A stretch of DNA of 64,000 bases, from assembly GCF_047302425.1 (NCBI RefSeq), contig NZ_CP154855.1, positions 2,294,001 through 2,358,000 on the forward strand, read 5' to 3'. The notes beneath the pieces are model-generated. The model had not been told where the DNA came from, ran no database searches, and was given only the letters and a program-made list of their open reading frames with translations. Position numbers and translations under genes: made by a program. The first letter of the stretch is position 1, and each line of letters opens with the position of its first letter. Positions 41,552 through 50,394 of this stretch are shown here, in pieces. This stretch comes from Oceanitalea sp047302425 (GTDB lineage Bacteria; Actinomycetota; Actinomycetes; Actinomycetales; Actinomycetaceae).

Positions 41552-42235
41552 TCAGGCGCGGGGCAGCTTCTCGACGATCTCGCCGAGCTCGCGGCGCGGT
41601 CCGGTGAAGAAGGGGACCTCCTCGCGGACGTGGCGGCGGGCCTCGGTGGCGCGCAGGTCGCGCATGAGGTCGACGATGCGGCCGAGGTCGTCGGCCTCGA
41701 AGCCGAGCAGCCACTCGTAGTCGCCCAGCGCGAAGGCGGAGATCGTGTTGGCCCGCACGTCCGCGTAGTCGCGGGCCGCCATGCCGTGGTCGCGCAGCAT
41801 GGTGCTGCGCTCCTCCGGAGGCAGCAGATACCACTCGTAGCTGCGCACGAAGGGGTAGACGCAGAGGAAGCCCTTGGGCTCCTCGCCCATGATGAAGGAG
41901 GGCAGGTGCCCGCGGTTGAACTCCGCCGGGCGGTGCGTGCCCACCTGGGACCACACCGGCTCCAGCGCCGCACCCAGCTCGCTGGCCAGCAGCCGGTGGT
42001 AGGCCTCCTGCACGGCCTCGACGTCCTCGGCCCACCACCACACCATGAGGTCGGCGTCGGCCCGGAAGCCGGCGACGTCGTACCAGCCGCGGATCGTGAG
42101 GCCCGGCACGCCCTCCAGCGCGGTGAGCGCCTCACGCACGAGGCCGGCGCGCACGTCGCCCTCCTCGGGCAGCGGGTGGATCGCCCGGAAGACGCTGTAC
42201 ATGACGTAGGCGCTCTGCGGCTGGGGGGTGCTCAT
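41552..42235 (-). CDS. hemQ: Coproheme decarboxylase (hydrogen peroxide-dependent heme synthase)
   Basis: A 227-residue enzyme (HemQ/ChdC) that converts coproheme to haem b with peroxide, the last step of the coproporphyrin-dependent route of Gram-positives. The actinobacterial signature CVYPFVRSYEWYLLPPEER, carrying the catalytic Tyr, is near residue 125; the heme-ligand helix region and the terminal VPFFTGPRRE segment are intact. AGGAG precedes the ATG at 42235. 29 nt after the hemH stop, on the same strand, so one haem operon. Confidence 0.93.
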   Translation of the reverse strand: MSTPQPQSAYVMYSVFRAIHPLPEEGDVRAGLVREALTALEGVPGLTIRGWYDVAGFRADADLMVWWWAEDVEAVQEAYHRLLASELGAALEPVWSQVGTHRPAEFNRGHLPSFIMGEEPKGFLCVYPFVRSYEWYLLPPEERSTMLRDHGMAARDYADVRANTISAFALGDYEWLLGFEADDLGRIVDLMRDLRATEARRHVREEVPFFTGPRRELGEIVEKLPRA

Positions 42236-42264
42236 GGATCGGTGCTCCTGACGTAGAAGGGGAA

Positions 42265-43365
42265 TCAGTCGGCAGTGCCGGCGAGGACGGGGATGCCGGT
42301 GACCTCACCGTGGCGCATGCGGCAACTGCCGGGAGGGGCGACGTCGGGGAAGGCGGGCAGCTCGCCGCGGACGACCACCGCCGGCTCCTCCCCGCGCTCG
42401 CGGGAGGCGCGCTCGAGGACGAGGTCGACGAGTCCGGAGACGAAGACGGGAGCGGTGCCCGCCGTCGCGGCGCGGGTGGCGTCCATGCCGTGCTCGCGGG
42501 CGGTCTCCATCGCCTCGGTGTCCAGGTCCCAGGCCACCTCCATGTGGTCGGAGATGAAGCCGATGGGGGCGATGACGACGCGCTTGACGTCCTGGGCGGC
42601 AAGCTCCTCGAGGTGGTCGTTGATGTCCGGCTCGAGCCACGGCGTGCGGGGGTCCCCCGAGCGGGAGCAGTAGGACAGGGAGGAGGTGACGTCGAGGCCG
42701 CGCTCGCGCAGCGTGGCGTCGATGACGCTGCGGACGTCCTCGTGCTGCTCGCGGTAGCCCGGGCCGGTGACGGCGGAGGCGTCCTGCATGGTGTCGGGGA
42801 TCGAGTGCGTGACGTAGGCGACGTGGACGCCCTCACCGGCGGGCAGCTGCTCGATCGCGGCCAGCACGGCCTCGGTGTTCGCGTCGACGAAGCCGGGGTC
42901 GTTGAAGAAGGGGCGGAGCATGTCGATCTCGAGGCCCTCGCCCTCGACGCCGAGCTCGCTCACCGCGGCGGCCAGGTGCTCGCGGTACTGGCGGCTGCCA
43001 GAGTAGGAGGCGTAGGCGCTGGTGACGAGGACGAGGATGCGGCGCGCACCGAAGGCGACGGCGTCGCGCAGGGTGTCGACCGTGTAGGGGTGCCAGTTGC
43101 GGTTGCCCCACAGCACCGGCAGGTCGATGCCACGCTCGCGCAGCTCGGCCTCGAGGGCGGCGCGCAGGGCGAGGTTCTGCTCGTTGATCGGGCTCTTGCC
43201 GCCGAAGTGGAAGTAGTGCTCACCGACCTGCTCGAGCCGCTCGTCCGGCACCCCCTTGCCGCGCACGACGTTGCGGAGGAAGGGCACGACGTCCTCGTTG
43301 GCGTTCGGCCCGCCGAAGGAGCACACCAGCAGGGCGTCGTAGGGGGCTGCGGAGGACTGGGACAT
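42265..43365 (-). CDS. hemH: Ferrochelatase (coproporphyrin III type)
   Basis: A 366-residue chelatase that inserts Fe2+ into coproporphyrin III in this pathway (CpfC). The N-terminal LLVCSFGGPNANEDV is typical; the catalytic His is in VAYVTHSIPDTM near residue 185, and the Glu lies in SDHMEVAWDLD near residue 270. Ends with SCRMRHG, a possible cluster or metal-linked Cys region. Start at ATG 43365 (MSQSSAAPYDALL); GAGGAG is a few nt upstream. Divergent from the iron/haem ABC operon across a 233-nt regulatory gap. Confidence 0.93.
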   Translation of the reverse strand: MSQSSAAPYDALLVCSFGGPNANEDVVPFLRNVVRGKGVPDERLEQVGEHYFHFGGKSPINEQNLALRAALEAELRERGIDLPVLWGNRNWHPYTVDTLRDAVAFGARRILVLVTSAYASYSGSRQYREHLAAAVSELGVEGEGLEIDMLRPFFNDPGFVDANTEAVLAAIEQLPAGEGVHVAYVTHSIPDTMQDASAVTGPGYREQHEDVRSVIDATLRERGLDVTSSLSYCSRSGDPRTPWLEPDINDHLEELAAQDVKRVVIAPIGFISDHMEVAWDLDTEAMETAREHGMDATRAATAGTAPVFVSGLVDLVLERASRERGEEPAVVVRGELPAFPDVAPPGSCRMRHGEVTGIPVLAGTAD

Positions 43366-43411
43366 GGTGGAGGGCTCCTCGGTACGGCGTCGCAAACGGC
43401 CATCACCGTAA

Positions 43412-43545
43412 CATCAGATGAAGTCACCCCTCCCCCGGTGTCGCCCACGTCACGCGGCACCGACGCCCGCGCCACGTAGGCCCGCGACTGAGGCGTTCGC
43501 CACGACTCGCCCCCTCATCAGATGAACTGCTTGATCTGATGAAGT
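43412..43545. promoter_or_regulatory. Three TCATCAGATGA-like sites between hemH and the ABC transporter operon
   Basis: Near-identical sites at 43412-43424 (CATCAGATGAAGT), 43516-43528 (CATCAGATGAACT) and 43533-43545 (GATCTGATGAAGT). The first is close to hemH, the other two are in tandem on the importer side. The core TCATC-A-GATGA is almost palindromic. The FadR-type GntR gene at the end of the importer operon is the obvious candidate reader. Confidence 0.55.
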
Positions 43546-43598
43546 CGATGTGTCAGGTTGAGTTGTCCCTTTTCCCGACACAGCTCGAAGGTGCCCTC

Positions 43599-44663
43599 AT
43601 GACGCAGCTGGCCACGCCGCCGACGACGGCGCCACCGGTCAGCTCCTCCCCCGCATCTCACCGGCCGGCCCCGCGCCGCGCCCTGTGGCTGGCGGGCGGC
43701 GCCGTCCTCGCCCTCGTCGTCGCCGCGCTGCTCAGCGTGAGCCTCGGGACGCTGCGGCTCGACCCCGTCGAGGCGGTGCGCGCCGTGTTCGCCCCCGGTG
43801 AGGGGCAGGTGGGCACGGTCGTGTGGTCGATCCGGCTGCCGCGGATCGTCGTCGGGATGCTCGTGGGCGGGGCGTTGGCCGGGGTCGGCGTCGTCATGCA
43901 GGCGGTGTTCCGCAACCCGCTGGCCGACCCGGGCGTCACCGGCGTCTCATCCGGCGCGGCCGTGGGCGCGGTCGCGGGCATCACGCTGGGCCTGGGCGGC
44001 TCCCTCCAGTGGGGCGTGCCGGTCGCGGCCTTCGCCGGCAGCCTCGCCGTCGCCCTCATCCTCCAGGCGGTGCTCCAGGCCAACCGGGGCGCGAGCACCT
44101 ACACGCTCATCCTCGTCGGCGTCTCGATCAACGCCTTCGCCGGCGCCATCATCTCCGTCCTCGTCGCCAACGCCGAGGACGACGCCCTCGCGCGCGGCGC
44201 GGTGTTCTGGCTCGCCGGCGACCTCGAGCTGCGCACCTGGACCCACGCCGCGATGGCCGCCGCGCCGGTCCTCGTCGGCCTCGCCCTCCTCCTCACCCGC
44301 GTGCGGGCGCTGGACGCGCTGCTCCTGGGCGACGACGTCGCCGCCACCTCCGGCTACGACGTCCACCGCACCCGGCTCGTCCTCCTCCTCGTCGCCTCCC
44401 TCGTCACCGGCGCCGCCGTCGCCGTCTCCGGCGTCATCAGCTTCGTCGGGCTCGTCGTGCCGCACGCGGTACGGCTCGTCATCGGCGCCAAGCACGCGCT
44501 GCTGCTGCCGATCTCGGTGGTCTGCGGGGCGCTGTTCCTCGTCCTCGCGGACACGGTCGCGCGGGCCGCCTCGGTGTCCTTCGTCGTCCAGACCGGCGCC
44601 GTGTGCGCCGTCATCGGCGCGCCGGTGTTCCTCGCCCTCCTGCTGTCGCGGAGGCGGGCATGA
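43599..44663 (+). CDS. Iron-siderophore or haem ABC transporter, FecCD-type permease
   Basis: A 354-residue permease with about ten membrane helices. FecCD signatures: RLPRIVVGMLVGGALAGVG, MQAVFRNPLADPGVTGVSSG and the late VSGVISFVGLVVPHAVRL, the loop that contacts the ATPase. Start ATG at 43599. First gene of a three-gene importer operon followed by a GntR regulator, and divergent from haem synthesis genes; haem or a ferric siderophore are the likely substrates. Confidence 0.9.
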   Translation: MTQLATPPTTAPPVSSSPASHRPAPRRALWLAGGAVLALVVAALLSVSLGTLRLDPVEAVRAVFAPGEGQVGTVVWSIRLPRIVVGMLVGGALAGVGVVMQAVFRNPLADPGVTGVSSGAAVGAVAGITLGLGGSLQWGVPVAAFAGSLAVALILQAVLQANRGASTYTLILVGVSINAFAGAIISVLVANAEDDALARGAVFWLAGDLELRTWTHAAMAAAPVLVGLALLLTRVRALDALLLGDDVAATSGYDVHRTRLVLLLVASLVTGAAVAVSGVISFVGLVVPHAVRLVIGAKHALLLPISVVCGALFLVLADTVARAASVSFVVQTGAVCAVIGAPVFLALLLSRRRA

Positions 44664-45466
44664 GCGACCTCGTCCTCGACGGCCTCGTCGCCCACCGCGG
44701 CCGGCCGCTGTTCGCGCCCGTCGACGCCACCGTCACACCGGGCACGCTGCTCGGGCTCGTCGGCCCCAACGGGACCGGCAAGTCCAGCCTGCTCTCCGCC
44801 GTCGTCGGCAACGGGGTGCGCTCGAGCGGCACCGTCCGCTACGGCGACGAGAACCTGCACCGCATGCGCCCGCGCCGCCTGGCCCAGGTGCTGTCCTACA
44901 TGACGCAGGACAGCTACGCGCCCAACGAGCTGCGGGTGCGCGACGTCGTCGCCGTCGGTGCGCTCGCCACCCCCGAGGCGGGACCGACCGAGCAGCGCTC
45001 GGCGGCGGCGCTCGAGCGCCTCGAGATCGGCCACCTCGCCGACCGCAGCTACGCGCACCTGTCCGGCGGTGAGCGCCAGCTCGTCCAGGTGGCGCGCGTC
45101 GTCGCGCAGGCGGCGCCCGTCATGCTCCTCGACGAGCCCACCTCCGCCCTCGACCTGGGCCACCAGCTCACGGTCATGCACGTGCTGCGCGAGCACGCGA
45201 ACGCCGGGCACGTCGTGGTCGTCACGATGCACGACCTCACCCAGGCGCTGCGCTGGGCCGACCGCGTCGCCGTCATCGCCGAGGGCAGCGTGACCCTCGG
45301 GGCACCCGACGAGGTCATCACCGCCGCGCTCATCCGCCGCGTCTACGGCGTCACCGTCGAGGTCTTCACCTCGCCCGGCGGCTCCCCCACCCTCAGCCTC
45401 GTCCGGCCGTCCTGCCCGACGGCCACCACCTACACCAGCCAGCGCCCCGTCGCGGCACGTCACTGA
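44660..45466 (+). CDS. Iron/haem ABC transporter ATP-binding protein
   Basis: A 268-residue ABC ATPase (FepC/HmuV type). Walker A GPNGTGKSS near residue 36, Q-loop MTQDSYAPNELRV, signature LSGGERQLVQVARV near 133, Walker B VMLLDEPTSALD, and the switch His in TMHDLTQAL. Starts with an ATGA overlap on the permease gene, so the permease and ATPase are coupled. It powers import. Confidence 0.9.
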   Translation: MSDLVLDGLVAHRGRPLFAPVDATVTPGTLLGLVGPNGTGKSSLLSAVVGNGVRSSGTVRYGDENLHRMRPRRLAQVLSYMTQDSYAPNELRVRDVVAVGALATPEAGPTEQRSAAALERLEIGHLADRSYAHLSGGERQLVQVARVVAQAAPVMLLDEPTSALDLGHQLTVMHVLREHANAGHVVVVTMHDLTQALRWADRVAVIAEGSVTLGAPDEVITAALIRRVYGVTVEVFTSPGGSPTLSLVRPSCPTATTYTSQRPVAARH

Positions 45467-45477
45467 GAGGACGCCCG

Positions 45478-46443
45478 TTGCGTCACCGTCTGCTCCTTCT
45501 GCTCGCCCTCCTGCTCACGCTCGGCGCGTGCTCGACCGCCTCCCCCTCGGAGTCCCCCACCGCGGACGACGACGGCGCGGCCGCCTTCCCCCGCACCGTC
45601 CAGGTCCCGGCCGGGCGCGAGCTGCCCGCTGACGAGGTCACCCTCGACAGTGAGCCCCAGCGGGTCGCCGCGCTCACCTACGAGACCGCCTCGGTCGTCG
45701 CCGAGCTCGGTGCCGCCGACCGCCTCGTCATGGTTCCCGAGCAGGCCACCAACCCGGTGCTGTCGAACCACCCGGAGGAGATGGCCGCCGTCGAGAACCA
45801 CGTGGCCAGCGAGAGCAGCATCGACGCCGAGGCGGTCATCGCCGCGGCTCCCGACCTCGTCGTCCTCAACGACCGTCACGGACTGGAGGCCGGCGTGGGG
45901 CAGGTTCTCGAGAGCGCCGGCATCCCGGTGCTCACCCTGCCGAACACGTGGGCCAGCGTCGAGGACATGACGACGAACGTCGCCCTCGTCGGTGAGGCGC
46001 TGGGCGTGGAGGACGCCGCGGCCGCCCTGGTCGAGGAGCTGAGCACCGGTCTGGCGGACGAGTCCGCCGCGGACGGGCCGCGCGTGCTCGTGCTGAGCAA
46101 CCAGGCCGGGCGTCCGTTCGTCACCGCCGGCGGCGCATTCCCGCTCGAGGTGCTGCGCCTGGCCGGCGCGCAGGACGCCAGCGAGGCCCTGGGCATGGTC
46201 CGGACCGGGCCGATCTCGGCGGAGCAGGTGCTCGCCGCGGAGCCCGACCGCATCCTCCTCATCGACATGAACGGCTCGGGCGACTCGATCTTCCGCCCGC
46301 TGCTGGACAACCCGGCCGTGGCCGGCCTGCCCGCCGTCGCCGAGCACGAGGTCCTCCTTCTCGAGGGCCGCGAGGTGCAGGCGCTGGGCCTGTCGGGGAC
46401 CGTCTCGGGGCGCGAGCAGATCGTCGAGTGGCTCGCCGGCTGA
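45478..46443 (+). CDS. Iron/haem ABC transporter substrate-binding lipoprotein
   Basis: A 321-residue lipoprotein with signal peptide LLLLLALLLTLGAC (lipobox LGAC) and the FecB/BtuF-type fold: RVAALTYETASVVAELGAAD near residue 62 and VVLNDRHGLEAG near residue 128, then VLTLPNTWASVEDM. Starts at TTG 45478 after AGAGGAC. Its partner permease and ATPase are directly upstream. The ligand (haem or siderophore) cannot be fixed by sequence alone. Confidence 0.88.
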   Translation: MRHRLLLLLALLLTLGACSTASPSESPTADDDGAAAFPRTVQVPAGRELPADEVTLDSEPQRVAALTYETASVVAELGAADRLVMVPEQATNPVLSNHPEEMAAVENHVASESSIDAEAVIAAAPDLVVLNDRHGLEAGVGQVLESAGIPVLTLPNTWASVEDMTTNVALVGEALGVEDAAAALVEELSTGLADESAADGPRVLVLSNQAGRPFVTAGGAFPLEVLRLAGAQDASEALGMVRTGPISAEQVLAAEPDRILLIDMNGSGDSIFRPLLDNPAVAGLPAVAEHEVLLLEGREVQALGLSGTVSGREQIVEWLAG

Positions 46444-46458
46444 GCGACGACCCCTTCA

Positions 46459-46464
46459 TATACT
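46459..46464 (+). promoter_or_regulatory. -10 element of leaderless promoter, gntR
   Basis: TATACT, then 6 nt, then the ATG at 46471. The regulator can therefore be transcribed separately from the upstream importer operon. Confidence 0.55.
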
Positions 46465-46470
46465 CGAGCA

Positions 46471-47244
46471 ATGGTCACCAGCAGCGGCACCGAGCGCGCC
46501 CGCACCACGCTGGCCTACCTCCGCCGGCAGATCACCACCGGCACGTGGGAGGTCGGCACGCGCATCCCGATCGAGCCCGAGCTCGCCGAGACCCTCGGCG
46601 TGGGCCGCTCGACCATTCGCGAGGCCGTCCGGTCGCTCGCCAGCATCGGCATGCTCGAGACCCTGCCCGGGCGCGGCACCTTCGTGCGCTCCAGCGCGCC
46701 GACGAGCGCCGTCCTCTCGGAGTTCCTCACCGCCTACACGCTGGAGGAGCTGCTCAGCTACCGCCGCGCCCTGGAGGTCGAGGCGGCGCAGCAGGCCGCG
46801 CTGCACCGGACGGCGGAGGACGTCGCGGCGCTCGAGGCCTCGGTCGCGCAGTCGCTGCGCGAGGGGCACTGCCCGGCGCTGGGCTCCCAGGAGACGACCG
46901 TCGAGCTCGCCTCGCGCTTCCACTACCTCCTCTTCGACGCCGCGAAGAACCGACTCCTCGCCTCGCTGTACGCGGGGATCACCGAGAAGCTCGCCGAGCC
47001 CGGCCACGTCGAGCGCCTCACCCACGCAGGCGACGCGCACTCGATGCAGGTGGAGCACGAGCGGATCGTCGACGCCGTCCGCCGGGGTGACTTCATCGAC
47101 GCCGTGCACGCCATGGCCGACCACATGGACAACGACCTCGTCATCATCACTCCCGACGACGAGATCATCCCGCCGCTGCGCCGCTCCCCGGTGGACGTGG
47201 AGCGGATCGCGGCGGCGCGGGCGCAGGAGCGCGAGCGGACCTGA
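46471..47244 (+). CDS. FadR-type GntR family transcriptional regulator
   Basis: A 257-residue regulator. The winged HTH occupies residues 10-75 (RIPIEPELAETLGVGRSTIR, EAVRSLASIGMLETLPGRGT) and the all-helical FCD effector domain residues 90-230, with metal/ligand His residues in RFHYLLFD and MQVEHERIVDAV. It is the last gene in the iron/haem importer cluster. FadR-type GntR proteins bind short palindromes; the TCATCAGATGA sites at 43412-43545 are the likely targets. Ends 3 nt from the convergent membrane protein gene. Confidence 0.88.
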   Translation: MVTSSGTERARTTLAYLRRQITTGTWEVGTRIPIEPELAETLGVGRSTIREAVRSLASIGMLETLPGRGTFVRSSAPTSAVLSEFLTAYTLEELLSYRRALEVEAAQQAALHRTAEDVAALEASVAQSLREGHCPALGSQETTVELASRFHYLLFDAAKNRLLASLYAGITEKLAEPGHVERLTHAGDAHSMQVEHERIVDAVRRGDFIDAVHAMADHMDNDLVIITPDDEIIPPLRRSPVDVERIAAARAQERERT

Positions 47245-47247
47245 GGC

Positions 47248-48057
47248 TCAGCCGGCTGCAGAGAAGAAGACGGTGTTGCCGCCCCAGCCGGTGCTCAGGG
47301 TCCACAGGCCGTCCGCGCCGGTGGGCACCGTGACGCAGACGTTGCCCTCGGCGGTGCCGCCCTCGTAGAGCTCGTCGACGTCCATGAGGTCGCCGGGGAT
47401 GACGCCGCAGCTGTCGGTGTAGGTGCGCGCGTCGCTGCCGACGAACTGGACGGACAGGTCCATCCACGGCAGGCCGGTCTCGTCGCCGACGTAGGTGGCG
47501 GTCACCGGGACGAGGTAGTAGGCCATGCCCTCGGCCGGGGGCTCGTTGAACTGGTTCTCGGCCTGGATCTCCGCCCACGCCTCGCGCGGCACGCCGAGCG
47601 TCACGTCCCACTCGCCGTCGGTCACGGGCGTGCCCACGGGGTAGGGCGCACCGCGGGTGCCCTGCTCGCCGGCGGGGGCGTCCTCGGTCGCGGCCTCGGT
47701 GGGCTCCTCCGTGGCGGCGTCCTCGGCGGGGGCGCTGGTCGGCTCGTCGGTGCGCGCGATCGGGGTGGGCTCGGCGGCGGGTGCCGGGTCCTCACCGGCG
47801 CTGCCGATGCCGATCCCGGCGACGAGTCCGATGACGCCCGTGGTCGCGGCGACCGCGGCCACCTGCCAGCCCTTCATGCCGCGCCGCGGCGGCTGCGGGG
47901 CACCGGGCGCCGTGGGGTAGGCGGCCTGGTAGCCGGGGCCGGCCGGCGGTGCGTACGAGGACGACGGCGCGGTGCCGTAGGGCGGCGGCGGGACGGACCC
48001 GGGAGGCGTGACGGGGAGGTAGGGCTCGGGCTGCTGGCCGTCTGGGGTACTGCTCAT
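47248..48057 (-). CDS. Membrane-anchored DUF4352-like protein
   Basis: A 269-residue envelope protein. The N-terminal 55 residues are cytosolic and Pro/Tyr/Ala-rich, one membrane helix follows (WQVAAVAATTGVIGLVAGIG), then an Ala/Glu/Thr linker and an Ig-like DUF4352 (telokin-like) domain of about 120 residues. GAGGAGAGACG precedes the ATG at 48057. Function unknown. Convergent with gntR. Confidence 0.75.
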   Translation of the reverse strand: MSSTPDGQQPEPYLPVTPPGSVPPPPYGTAPSSSYAPPAGPGYQAAYPTAPGAPQPPRRGMKGWQVAAVAATTGVIGLVAGIGIGSAGEDPAPAAEPTPIARTDEPTSAPAEDAATEEPTEAATEDAPAGEQGTRGAPYPVGTPVTDGEWDVTLGVPREAWAEIQAENQFNEPPAEGMAYYLVPVTATYVGDETGLPWMDLSVQFVGSDARTYTDSCGVIPGDLMDVDELYEGGTAEGNVCVTVPTGADGLWTLSTGWGGNTVFFSAAG

Positions 48058-48131
48058 GATCTCGTCTCTCCTCGCCGAGCGGTCGGTCGCACCGTTCCGA
48101 TCGGCACACCGGCGGCCTTCTTGAGGCATCC

Positions 48132-49538
48132 TCAGGCGACCCGGGAGATGTCGAGCAGGTAGCGCTCAGCTGGGCTGCCGCCGGACTCGTGCGTGCTGCT
48201 GGTGTGTCCGGGGAGCGCCGGTGCCCGGGAGCGGTACCGGTGCCCGGTGGGTGTGGTGGTTTCCACGGTGTGGCCCGACTGCTCGTCCGGGGGCCCCGCG
48301 CGGGTGCGCCAGCCGGGCGCCTGCTTGGCGTAGTTGCAGGCCTCGCAGTAGCCCTGGAGGTCCTCGGCACTGGTCCGGCCACCTTCGGCCCACGGGGTCA
48401 CGTGGTCGACGTGCCGTACCGTCGCGTCGCACCACGAGGTCCTGCACGTCTGGTCGCGGGCGGCGATGAAGCGGGCCAGCCCCGGTGGGACGGCGCGGCG
48501 CCGGGAGTCCATCTGGACCAGCTGGCCGGTGCTCGGGGCGGTGAAGAGCCTGCGCAGCCACACGCCCGTGCGCCCGGCGATCCGCGCGCCGCCCAGGCGA
48601 CGTGCCACCAGGCGCCGCGCCCAGCCGGCGGGCACGGTGCCGTAGCCGGGGACGTGGGCGGGCTCGTCCTCCCCGGCGAGCAGCGCGCGCTCGGTCATGA
48701 CGAGCTGGACCTCCACCGGCACGTCGTCCGCGGTGGCCTGCCCGGTGACGCGCTCGACGAGGGTGTCGGCCATGACCTGTCCGCGGCTGCGCGAGTCTCC
48801 CTGGGCGCGGGCGGTGTTCGCGGCCGCGGTGAGGGCGGCGAGCACGGCCACCCCCTGCGCCACGGGCAGCAGACCGGTGAGGTAGCTCATCGTGTCCGGG
48901 GCCGGGCGCAGGGTGACGCACCGTTCCGCCTCGGCCTTCCGCGCCCGGCGAACCACGGACGCCGCGTCGAGGCGGTAGGCCACCTGCTTGGCCCGGGCGA
49001 CGAGCTGCCGGTCCCCCAGGCCCTCCAGCTGCTGCGGGTCCGCGGCAAGCTCGGAGTCGAAAGCCGTCCGGTCGGCGACGGAAAGGCAGGCCGACTCGCG
49101 CACGAGCAGCGTGGCCCGCCACTCGCTGAGCCGACCCTCCTGCAGGGCGCGGTAGGTGTGCGGCATCTCGACGACCAGCGCCTTGGCCAGCCCGAGGAGC
49201 CGCCCGCCCCGGTGCGGGGACTCGCGGCGTGCCAGCGCCACCTGGGCACCAACGCCGGCACCCCGTCGGGACAGCGGGACACCGCCCCTCGCCTGCTCCG
49301 CACGCTGGGACGCGTCGAGGTCGACCGCCAGCCGCGCCTGGGCGGCGCACGCCGCCGACTTCAGCTCCTCGAGGGCACGCAGCAGGTCGACGCGCTCGGT
49401 GTCGGTCACCGCTCGGTCGACCTCGCCCAGCACCGCCCGCCACGACTCGAGCGCCGCCACGGTGAGCGGGCCTGACGGCACGCTGCCGGCAGGGGTGGTG
49501 CCCCTCCCACCGTCCGGTGCTGCGCCGTCGTCGTCCAT
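48132..49538 (-). CDS. DUF222 and HNH endonuclease domain protein
   Basis: A 468-residue protein with DUF222 (about residues 40-340) followed by an HNH domain near the C-terminus: CRTSWCDATVRHVDHVTPW with the catalytic His, then DLQGYCEACNYAK. Members are numerous in actinobacterial genomes; they have been associated with DNA damage and mobile elements, but their function is unclear. The ATG at 49538 is 7 nt from the -10 box TAACGT. A half LexA site (CGAAC) is upstream but without a proper partner. Confidence 0.82.
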   Translation of the reverse strand: MDDDGAAPDGGRGTTPAGSVPSGPLTVAALESWRAVLGEVDRAVTDTERVDLLRALEELKSAACAAQARLAVDLDASQRAEQARGGVPLSRRGAGVGAQVALARRESPHRGGRLLGLAKALVVEMPHTYRALQEGRLSEWRATLLVRESACLSVADRTAFDSELAADPQQLEGLGDRQLVARAKQVAYRLDAASVVRRARKAEAERCVTLRPAPDTMSYLTGLLPVAQGVAVLAALTAAANTARAQGDSRSRGQVMADTLVERVTGQATADDVPVEVQLVMTERALLAGEDEPAHVPGYGTVPAGWARRLVARRLGGARIAGRTGVWLRRLFTAPSTGQLVQMDSRRRAVPPGLARFIAARDQTCRTSWCDATVRHVDHVTPWAEGGRTSAEDLQGYCEACNYAKQAPGWRTRAGPPDEQSGHTVETTTPTGHRYRSRAPALPGHTSSTHESGGSPAERYLLDISRVA

Positions 49539-49545
49539 GTGACCG

Positions 49546-49551
49546 ACGTTA
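49546..49551 (-). promoter_or_regulatory. -10 element of leaderless promoter, DUF222-HNH gene
   Basis: TAACGT, then 7 nt, then the ATG at 49538. Confidence 0.5.
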
Positions 49552-49596
49552 CAGACAGGGTCTGACATTCGGCCTCGACCGATGCACAGCGACTGC

Positions 49597-50394
49597 TCAC
49601 CACATGTTCGGCGACACCCGTAGTGAGCCGGTGGGGTCGCCGTCATGAGAACGCGTGACCGTCACTCGAGGCGTCGCCGGATGCGTCGGAGACGGCGGCG
49701 CGACGATGCACCCGCTGTCCGTGTCACCGAACACGTGCAGCGACTGCGGCTCGTGGTGCCAGAGCCAGGCCAGGTACGCGCACATGACGGCGTCGACCTC
49801 GTCCTCGACCCGGTCGAGATGCATCGGCCGCGTGGCCTCCTCGACGGCCCACCGCACCTCGCGCCACCGCTCGTTGGCCGGCAGGTCAAGGGCCGCGATT
49901 CCCTCCATGAGCCGCAGCAGCTCGAGCAGCGCCTCGCGCCGCGTCATGACCGGACCGCTCTTGTACTTGAGGATCCGGCCGAGCTCGAAGAGCCCGACCA
50001 TGGCCGCGTGCGGGTACACCTCGATCGCGCCGGGGCGCTCGGGGGTCGCGCGGTGGGCCGGGTCGGTCGCCCACCCGTGCCGCGTCGCCAGACTCCACGC
50101 CCGCGGCGGGTCGAAGTACGCGATCGACCGGTTGCTGGCGTGGCCGCTCGCGTCGTACCGGCCGTAGACCCGCCCGACCAGCCGCTCGCACGCGCGCATG
50201 CCGGTCTGGTTGGGGACGACGAGCGGCGCGTCGATCGCGACGTTGACGACGGCGGCGGGCAGGGTCGCCAGCCACTCGTCGATCTCGACGTCGGAGACAG
50301 CGCTGCCGGACGCGACGAGCGCGCCCGAGGCGTCCACGGTAGCCAGACCGGTGCGCCGTCGCGTGCTCCACGCGAGGTCGATGCCGATATGCAC
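49597..50394 (-). CDS. DUF429 domain-containing protein
   Basis: A 265-residue protein of the DUF429 family, predicted to adopt an RNase H-like fold. The first strand HIGIDLAWSTRRRTGLATVD (with Asp), the VVNVAIDAPLVVPN strand near residue 55 and the conserved EVYPHAAMVGLF segment near 135 define the family. It starts at GTG 50394, overlapping the stop codon (TAGTG) of the upstream chimera, so translation is coupled. Function unknown, with nuclease activity only inferred. Confidence 0.82.
   Translation of the reverse strand: MHIGIDLAWSTRRRTGLATVDASGALVASGSAVSDVEIDEWLATLPAAVVNVAIDAPLVVPNQTGMRACERLVGRVYGRYDASGHASNRSIAYFDPPRAWSLATRHGWATDPAHRATPERPGAIEVYPHAAMVGLFELGRILKYKSGPVMTRREALLELLRLMEGIAALDLPANERWREVRWAVEEATRPMHLDRVEDEVDAVMCAYLAWLWHHEPQSLHVFGDTDSGCIVAPPSPTHPATPRVTVTRSHDGDPTGSLRVSPNMW

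Noticed and set aside
49600..49625. Possible LexA box before the DUF222-HNH gene
   Set aside because: Only one half (CGAAC on the minus strand) fits; the other half has just two of five bases.
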